Origin: Streptomyces sp. Ru62
GTDB lineage: Bacteria > Actinomycetota > Actinomycetes > Streptomycetales > Streptomycetaceae
NCBI RefSeq assembly: GCF_002920615.1
Contig: NZ_PQSU01000026.1
Location: 62,001-126,000 of the forward strand
Reading direction: 5' to 3'
Length of the DNA stretch: 64,000 nt
In this document: in pieces, positions 58,245 through 64,000 of the stretch
Layout of the letters: every line of letters begins with the position of its first letter
Position numbering within the stretch: the first letter of the stretch is position 1
Notes under the pieces: generated by a model
The model's database searches: none
What the model saw: the letters and a program-made list of their open reading frames with translations, nothing else
What the model was told of the DNA's origin: nothing
Made by a program: the position numbers and the translations under genes

Positions 58245-61200
58245 GTGGGTGAGTGGGCGAGATCCGGACAATGGCTTGAAAAGCTGGTCCGGCGGAGATC
58301 TTCTACGCGGATCTGGCTTGTTCTGATTGCATTGCTGGCGCTGATCGCGCCTCTCGCCGTGGCCGATCCGGCTTTGGCGGCAGAGGCAAAACGGGCTGAT
58401 CACCTCATCAAGGCTCAGAAGGAAAAGTCCGTTCCGGTCACCGCTGTCCGCGGTCGCTCGGTCAAGCACCCGCGTATGAGGTCTTGGAATGCGGGCGCCG
58501 CCAGGAAGACCTGGCCGGCGTCGGGCGAAGCCGACACGGCACTGCCCCCTGTCGCGAAGAACCCGCACGAGCGTGCCGCGGCTACGGTCCGGGCCGGTCA
58601 CCTGCCGGTCTCCCTGGCGCCCGTGACGAACGGCCGCAACCCCGCCCCCGCCGGCACCAAGTTGCACGTGTCGCTGCCCGGCCAGGCCAAAGCCGGGAAA
58701 CTGGGCGTGCACGGCGTCGTCTTCACCCTGCGGGCGGACGGCGCGACGCCCGGCGGCCGAGCGCACGTCGGCCTCGATTACACGGACTTCCGCGACGCCT
58801 ACGGCGGCGACTGGGCCTCCCGCCTCCACCTGGTGCAACTGCCCGCATGCGCGCTGACCACCCCCACCGCCCCCCACTGCCGCAAACAGACCCCGCTCGG
58901 CTCCTCCAACGACGCCCGGACCGAGACGGTCTCCGCCGACGTCACCCTGCCCGCACAGCACTCGCAGCAGCCCCAGTCGATGGTGCTGGCTGCTGTGGCC
59001 GGCACCTCCGGCGGCGGTGGCAGCTACGCCGCCACGTCCCTGGCTTCCTCGGGGCAGTGGTCGGCCGGCAGTTCCAGTGGTGCGTTCAGCTACTCCTATC
59101 CCATCGCGCTGCCCGACGTCCCCGGCAGCCTCGCCCCGAGTGTGTCCCTGGACTACAGCTCGCAGAGCGTGGACGGACGGACGTCCTCCACGAACGCCCA
59201 GGCATCCTGGATCGGTGACGGCTGGGACTACGAACCGGGCTTCGTCGAGCGCAGCTATCCCGCCTGCTCCGACGACGCCGCGAACCAGACACCGAAGACC
59301 TCCGACCAGTGCTGGTCCGACGCGGCCGACACGCTGACGCTGTCGCTGAACGGCTCGTCCAACACCCTCGTCCACGACGACGCCACCGACACCTGGCACC
59401 CGCAGAGCGACAACGGCGAGAAGATCGAGATCAGGACCGACACGGTCAACGGCGACAACGACAACGAGTACTTCGTCGTCACCACCGCCGACGGCACCAA
59501 GTACTACTTCGGTCGCAACCGCCTGCCCGGCTGGGCCACCGGGAACGCGACCACCAACTCGGTGTTCAGCACACCGGTCTACGGCAACGACACCGGTGAG
59601 CCCTGCCACGCGGCCACTTTCGCCGACTCCTGGTGCCAGCAGGCATACCGCTGGAACCTCGACTACACCGTCGACCGGCACGGCAACGCCATCAGCTACT
59701 GGTACACGCCCGAGACCAACTACTACGGCCGGGACAACTCCACCACCCCCACGCCGTACACCCGCGGCGGCTACCTGTCGAAGATCCAGTACGGCCAGTC
59801 GGACGGCAAGGTCTACGACAGCACCGCACCGGCCATGGCCCAGGTCTTCTTCGACACCGCCGAGCGTTGTCTGCCCGACTCCTCCTTCGACTGCGCCGCG
59901 TCGAAGATGACCACCGCTAACGCCTCGCACTGGCCGGACGTCCCCGTCGACCAGGTCTGCTCGTCCTCCGGCAGCTGCGACAACCACGGCCCGGCCTTCT
60001 ACACCACCCGGCGCCTGACGGGCATCCGCACCCAGGTCCTGGTCGGCACCGCCTACCAGGACGTGGACGCCTGGTCGCTGACCCACACTTTTCCGGCGAC
60101 CGGGGACACCACCACACCGTCGCTGTGGCTGAGCCAGATCGTCCACACCGGCAAGGACGGCGGCAGTCTGGACCTGCCCCCGGTGCAGTTCGCCGGGCAG
60201 GCGCTCGCGAACCGGGTCGACGGCCTGGACGGCTACCAGCCCATCACCCGCTACCGGATGACCACCCTCACCACCGAGTCCGGCGAAGTCATCACGGTCA
60301 ACTACAGCGCACCCCAGTGCCACCGCGCGGGCACCCAGGTGCTGCCCTCCAGCGAGGACGGCAACACCTACCGCTGCTATCCGCAGTACTGGACACCACC
60401 GGGGCAGACCACGCCCCAGCTGGACTGGTTCAACAAGTTCGTCGTCAACACAGTCACCGTCCAGGACCCCAAGGGGCACGGCCTTCCCGTCCAGACCTCC
60501 TACACCTACGTCGGCGACCCGGCCTGGCACTACAACGACGACCCGCTCACCCAGGCCAAGTACCGCACCTGGAACCAGTGGCGCGGCTACGGCACGGTCG
60601 AGACCCGCACCGGCACCGCACCGGAGAAGATCACCCTCTCCCGCGAGACCTTCTTCCGCGGCATGGACGGCGACAAAACCTCCTCCGGCACCCGCAGCGT
60701 CACCCTCAAGGACAGCACGGGCGACGACACGCAGAAGGACTCCGACTGGCTCGCCGGCCAGACCTTCGAAGCGCAGTCGTACAACGGCGACGGCGGAGCA
60801 CTGCTGTCGGACGGCATCACCGACCCCTGGAACTCGGCCCCGACGGCGACCCAGTCGCGCACCAAGAGCGGCCTCGACCCGCTGATCGCCCGCCGCGCCA
60901 ACACCCAGCGGGTCCGCACGATCACCACCAAGGCGGACGGAACCAAGCAGACCACGGAGATCGACTACACCCTGGACAACTCCACCGGTCTGCCGACCGC
61001 CGTGGAGGACAAGGGCGACGCCGACACACCGGGTGACGAGACCTGCACCCGCACCTGGTACGCCAAGGACTCCGACGGCGCCACGCTGCCCATGCCGCGC
61101 CGGGTCCAGGAGGTCTCAGTCGGCTGCTCGGCCACCCCGGCCTACCCACAGGACCTGGTCAGTGACGACCTGACCTTCTTCGACAACGCCACCGACAACA

Positions 61201-64000
61201 CGGCGGTCCCCACCAAGGGCGACGTGACGATGGTGCAGAAGGCCGACTCTGTGGCGGCCGACGGCACCGTCCACTACATCACCGCCCTGAAGAACACCTA
61301 CGACGCCTACGGCCGCGAGCTGACCGAGACCGACGGCGACAACCGCACCACGACCACCGCCTACAGCCCGGCCACCGGAGCGGCCCCGACCTCCGTCACG
61401 GTCACCAAGCCCAAGGTCACCGGGCAGACCACCGGCTTCACCACCACGACCACCCTGGACCCGGCCCGCGGCCTCGACCTGAAGACCACCGACGCGGCCG
61501 GCTACTCCACCACCAGCGCCTACGACCCGCTGGGCCGTCTCACCGCCGTCTGGAAACCGGGCTTCTCCACCTCCAACAACCCCAACACCAAATACAGCTA
61601 CAACCTCACCCCCGACACCACGTCCTCGGTCACCACCCAGACCCTCGACGACGACAACACCTACCGCAGCTCCATCGCCATCTACGACTCGATGCTGCGG
61701 CCGAGGGAGACCCAGACCGCGACCGTCGACGGCGGCCGCACCATCACCGACACCGTCTACGACAGCCACGGATGGCCGGTCAGCACCTCCGACGCCTACT
61801 ACAACTCCGGCGCCCCCTCCGCGACCCTGGTCGACGCACCCGACAACCAGACCCCCTCACAGACCGGCACCGTCTACGACGGCGCGGGACGCGTGGCCGC
61901 GTCGATCGCCTACCACTTCGCCTCCGAGACCTGGCGGACCACCACCGCCTACCCCGGCTCCGACCGCGTCGACGTCACCCCGCCGCAAGGCGCCACGCCC
62001 ACCACGACCTTCACCGACGCACGCGGTCAGCTCGTCGAGCTGCTCCGCTACCACGGCACCACACCCACCGGTACGGCGGACACCGTCAGCTACACCTACG
62101 ACGCGGCAGGCCACCAGACAGGCCAGGACGACCACCAGGGACACACCTGGAGCAGCGGCTACGACCTGCTCGGCCGCCGCACCTCCCAGACGGACCCCGA
62201 CACCGGCACCTCGTCCTCCGCCTACGACAACGCCGGCCAACTGCTCAGCACCACCGACAACCGCGGCAAGACCATCGCGTACACCTACGACGAGATGGGC
62301 CGCAAGAAGGCCGAGTACGACATCACCGGCGGCGCCCAGCCGTCGACGGCCAACGAACTGGCGTCGTGGACCTACGACACGCTCAAGAAGGGCGAGCCGA
62401 CCTCCTCCACCCGTTACGTAGGCGGCACCGGCGGCGCCGCCTACACGGACAAGATCCTCGGCTACGACAGCCACGGCTGGGTCCAGGCCACCCAACTCGT
62501 CGTCCCCTCCACCGAGGGCGCCCTGGCCGGGAACTACATCCACCAGAACCACTACAACCTGACGGGAACCGTCTCCAGCTACACCGACCAGGACCCGACC
62601 ACCGTCAACCTCCCGCAGGAGACGGTCGCCTACACCTACGACGCCTTCGGCCGCCCCGTCGCCGTCGGCGGGGTCAACGGCTGGGAGTACGTCAACAAGC
62701 TCACCTACACCGAGTTCGACGAGCCCTACCAGTTCACCTACGGCACCACGGGCAACTTCGCCCAGCAGACCCTCACCTACGACGACCAGACCCACCGGCT
62801 CACCGGCTCCACCACCGTGACCCAGTCGGGCGCCGCGATCGCCGACCAGACCTCCTACGCGTACCAGCCGTCCGGGAACGTCACCAGGATCACGGACAAA
62901 CTGGAGACCGGCCAGACCGACACCCAGTGCTTCGCCTACGACTGGGCGCAGCGCCTGCAGTCCGCCTGGACAGCCACCGACGCCTGCGCGGCCTCTCCCG
63001 CCCCCGCAGCCTCCTCCATGGTCGGCGGCCCGTCACCGTACTGGCAGTCCTGGACCTACGACGCCACCGGCGCCCGGGCCACCCAGGTCGACCACGACAC
63101 CACCGGCGACACCAGCCACGACGCGACGTCGAGCTACACCCCGTTCGCCGCGGGCAAGGGCCCTGCCCACGCCGTGTCCCAGGTGGACAAGGTGGTACCG
63201 GGCGACTCGGCGTCCGACACCACCAACGCCTACACCTACGACGAGGACGGCAACGTCCACACCCGCACCACCCGCTCGGGCACCGACACCTTCACCTACA
63301 ACGACGAGGGCCGGCTGTCCGACCTGTCCTCCACCGGCAGCGCGGGCGACACGACATACCTGTACGACGCCGACGGCAGCCTCCTGATCCGCCGTAGCCC
63401 CGACGCCACCACCCTCTATACCGGCGACGAGGAGATCACCCTCAAGAAGAACGCCACCAGCTGTGACGGCATCCGCTACATCTCCCTCGCCGGGCAGACG
63501 GTCGCAACCCACTCCTCCGACGGCCACGTCACCTATCTGATCCCCGACCGGCAGGGCACCAGCACCCTGGCCGTCGACTCCCAGAGCCAGGCGGTCACCC
63601 GCCGCCAGTACAAGCCCTTCGGCGAGTCACGTGACCAGTCCGGAACCTGGACAGCGGGACAGCGCGGTTACGTCGGCGGCACCCAGGACGACAACACCGG
63701 CCTGACCAACCTCGGCGCCCGCGAATACGACCCCGTCATCGGCCGCTTCCTCAGCCCCGACCCCCTGCTGGACCCCGGCTCACCACAGACCTGGAACGCC
63801 TACGACTACGCCGGCGACTCCCCGGTCACCGAGTCCGACCCCTCGGGTCTGTGCATGGCCGACCAGTGCGGCATCGGCTACCCCATCGGCGGCACCGGCA
63901 CCAGCAAGAGCAACCCCAAGCGCTACGTCGACACCGGCCCCGTCGACCCCGGCGGCGCCGGCCACAACAGCGCCGTCTGCCACCACGGCCACTGCTCCGA
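58245..64000 (+). CDS. RHS/YD-repeat secreted protein, 3' end beyond the window
   Basis: An uninterrupted frame of 1918 codons that leaves the right edge without a stop. The signal peptide (IWLVLIALLALIAPLAVADP) is cut near residue 46 (ALA-AE). A SpvB/TcaC-like start (FSYSYPIALPDVPGSLAPSV) is near residue 280. YD repeats of the form YDxxGR fill roughly 1100-1800 (YDLLGRRTSQTDPDTG, YDEMGRKKAEYD, YDAFGRPVA). The RHS-associated core (GRFLSPDPLLDPGS to ESDPSG) ends near residue 1868, and the last 50 visible residues (Cys/His/Gly-rich, beginning CMADQCGIGYPIGG) start the variable tip that usually encodes a toxin. GTG at 58245 has GGGG 7 nt upstream. The immunity gene, if any, is right of the window. 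Confidence 0.9.
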   Translation, partial: MGEWARSGQWLEKLVRRRSSTRIWLVLIALLALIAPLAVADPALAAEAKRADHLIKAQKEKSVPVTAVRGRSVKHPRMRSWNAGAARKTWPASGEADTALPPVAKNPHERAAATVRAGHLPVSLAPVTNGRNPAPAGTKLHVSLPGQAKAGKLGVHGVVFTLRADGATPGGRAHVGLDYTDFRDAYGGDWASRLHLVQLPACALTTPTAPHCRKQTPLGSSNDARTETVSADVTLPAQHSQQPQSMVLAAVAGTSGGGGSYAATSLASSGQWSAGSSSGAFSYSYPIALPDVPGSLAPSVSLDYSSQSVDGRTSSTNAQASWIGDGWDYEPGFVERSYPACSDDAANQTPKTSDQCWSDAADTLTLSLNGSSNTLVHDDATDTWHPQSDNGEKIEIRTDTVNGDNDNEYFVVTTADGTKYYFGRNRLPGWATGNATTNSVFSTPVYGNDTGEPCHAATFADSWCQQAYRWNLDYTVDRHGNAISYWYTPETNYYGRDNSTTPTPYTRGGYLSKIQYGQSDGKVYDSTAPAMAQVFFDTAERCLPDSSFDCAASKMTTANASHWPDVPVDQVCSSSGSCDNHGPAFYTTRRLTGIRTQVLVGTAYQDVDAWSLTHTFPATGDTTTPSLWLSQIVHTGKDGGSLDLPPVQFAGQALANRVDGLDGYQPITRYRMTTLTTESGEVITVNYSAPQCHRAGTQVLPSSEDGNTYRCYPQYWTPPGQTTPQLDWFNKFVVNTVTVQDPKGHGLPVQTSYTYVGDPAWHYNDDPLTQAKYRTWNQWRGYGTVETRTGTAPEKITLSRETFFRGMDGDKTSSGTRSVTLKDSTGDDTQKDSDWLAGQTFEAQSYNGDGGALLSDGITDPWNSAPTATQSRTKSGLDPLIARRANTQRVRTITTKADGTKQTTEIDYTLDNSTGLPTAVEDKGDADTPGDETCTRTWYAKDSDGATLPMPRRVQEVSVGCSATPAYPQDLVSDDLTFFDNATDNTAVPTKGDVTMVQKADSVAADGTVHYITALKNTYDAYGRELTETDGDNRTTTTAYSPATGAAPTSVTVTKPKVTGQTTGFTTTTTLDPARGLDLKTTDAAGYSTTSAYDPLGRLTAVWKPGFSTSNNPNTKYSYNLTPDTTSSVTTQTLDDDNTYRSSIAIYDSMLRPRETQTATVDGGRTITDTVYDSHGWPVSTSDAYYNSGAPSATLVDAPDNQTPSQTGTVYDGAGRVAASIAYHFASETWRTTTAYPGSDRVDVTPPQGATPTTTFTDARGQLVELLRYHGTTPTGTADTVSYTYDAAGHQTGQDDHQGHTWSSGYDLLGRRTSQTDPDTGTSSSAYDNAGQLLSTTDNRGKTIAYTYDEMGRKKAEYDITGGAQPSTANELASWTYDTLKKGEPTSSTRYVGGTGGAAYTDKILGYDSHGWVQATQLVVPSTEGALAGNYIHQNHYNLTGTVSSYTDQDPTTVNLPQETVAYTYDAFGRPVAVGGVNGWEYVNKLTYTEFDEPYQFTYGTTGNFAQQTLTYDDQTHRLTGSTTVTQSGAAIADQTSYAYQPSGNVTRITDKLETGQTDTQCFAYDWAQRLQSAWTATDACAASPAPAASSMVGGPSPYWQSWTYDATGARATQVDHDTTGDTSHDATSSYTPFAAGKGPAHAVSQVDKVVPGDSASDTTNAYTYDEDGNVHTRTTRSGTDTFTYNDEGRLSDLSSTGSAGDTTYLYDADGSLLIRRSPDATTLYTGDEEITLKKNATSCDGIRYISLAGQTVATHSSDGHVTYLIPDRQGTSTLAVDSQSQAVTRRQYKPFGESRDQSGTWTAGQRGYVGGTQDDNTGLTNLGAREYDPVIGRFLSPDPLLDPGSPQTWNAYDYAGDSPVTESDPSGLCMADQCGIGYPIGGTGTSKSNPKRYVDTGPVDPGGAGHNSAVCHHGHCS

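Noticed and set aside
58203..60530. 775-codon frame antisense to the RHS gene
   Set aside because: The plus strand is an uninterrupted RHS frame; the antisense product is Val/Gly-rich with no domain.
61772..63397. 541-codon plus-strand frame within the RHS gene
   Set aside because: Different phase from the RHS frame, product Arg/His/Pro-rich; the YD repeats are read in the main frame on both sides, so there is no frameshift.
1..64000. CRISPR arrays, tRNA/rRNA genes, insertion sequences, PKS/NRPS clusters
   Set aside because: No regularly spaced repeats with unique spacers, no cloverleaf sequences, no transposase or assembly-line motifs were seen on either strand.

Overview
The window is chromosomal DNA of a Streptomyces. 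It is very GC-rich with strong G/C third positions and many GTG starts, and it carries cutRS, the division gene sepH, a DasR-type operator at ptsH, a DmdR1-type iron box, a c-di-AMP (ydaO) riboswitch and several small actinobacterial DUF families. From memory, gene order from about 8 kb to 53 kb follows the S. coelicolor interval from the citrate synthase-like pair through the topoisomerase IV A subunit, cutRS, dut and the trkA pair to the TrmA-like gene. The prodigiosin (red) cluster that I recall in that interval of S. coelicolor is absent here; this comparison needs an alignment.

Layout. 0-7.7 kb: a sodium/solute symporter, an ABC importer operon of the nitrate/sulfonate/taurine type (ATPase, permease, lipoprotein) and two CitB-type response regulators flanking it, only one of which has a histidine kinase beside it. 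A 42-bp nested palindrome sits between the first regulator and the ABC operon. 7.7-12.8 kb: an iron-box-controlled sucrase/ferredoxin-like protein, a citrate synthase with an N-terminal DNA-binding domain divergent from a plain citrate synthase across a 19-bp dyad, and a CobW GTPase. 12.8-20.9 kb: topoisomerase IV subunit A, a paired active and inactive M16 peptidase, a riboswitch-controlled M23 peptidase, a GntR regulator and HPr with a dre site. 21-36 kb: housekeeping genes (lysine acetyltransferase, DUF5998, phosphatase-superfamily enzyme, thymidine kinase, VOC protein, rhodanese, SepH, a membrane protein, FAD oxidase, MFS exporter, ferrochelatase, inositol monophosphatase). 36-43 kb: cutRS, small DUF genes, thioesterase, dUTPase, and an ABC ATPase with no permease. 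43-52 kb: a potassium-themed block (KdpD-like kinase and KdpE, two TrkA/CeoBC RCK proteins, a KimA-like transporter). 51.8-53.2 kb: an RNA methyltransferase.

53.2-64 kb is accessory. A 1390-residue secreted protein, with a DNRLRE-like region and a C-terminal SGNH-hydrolase fold, has lost all four residues that name that family. Divergent from it is a giant RHS/YD-repeat protein that runs off the right edge just after its RHS core, so its variable C-terminal tip, usually a toxin, is not visible. No tRNA, rRNA, CRISPR array, transposase or intact integrase was found.
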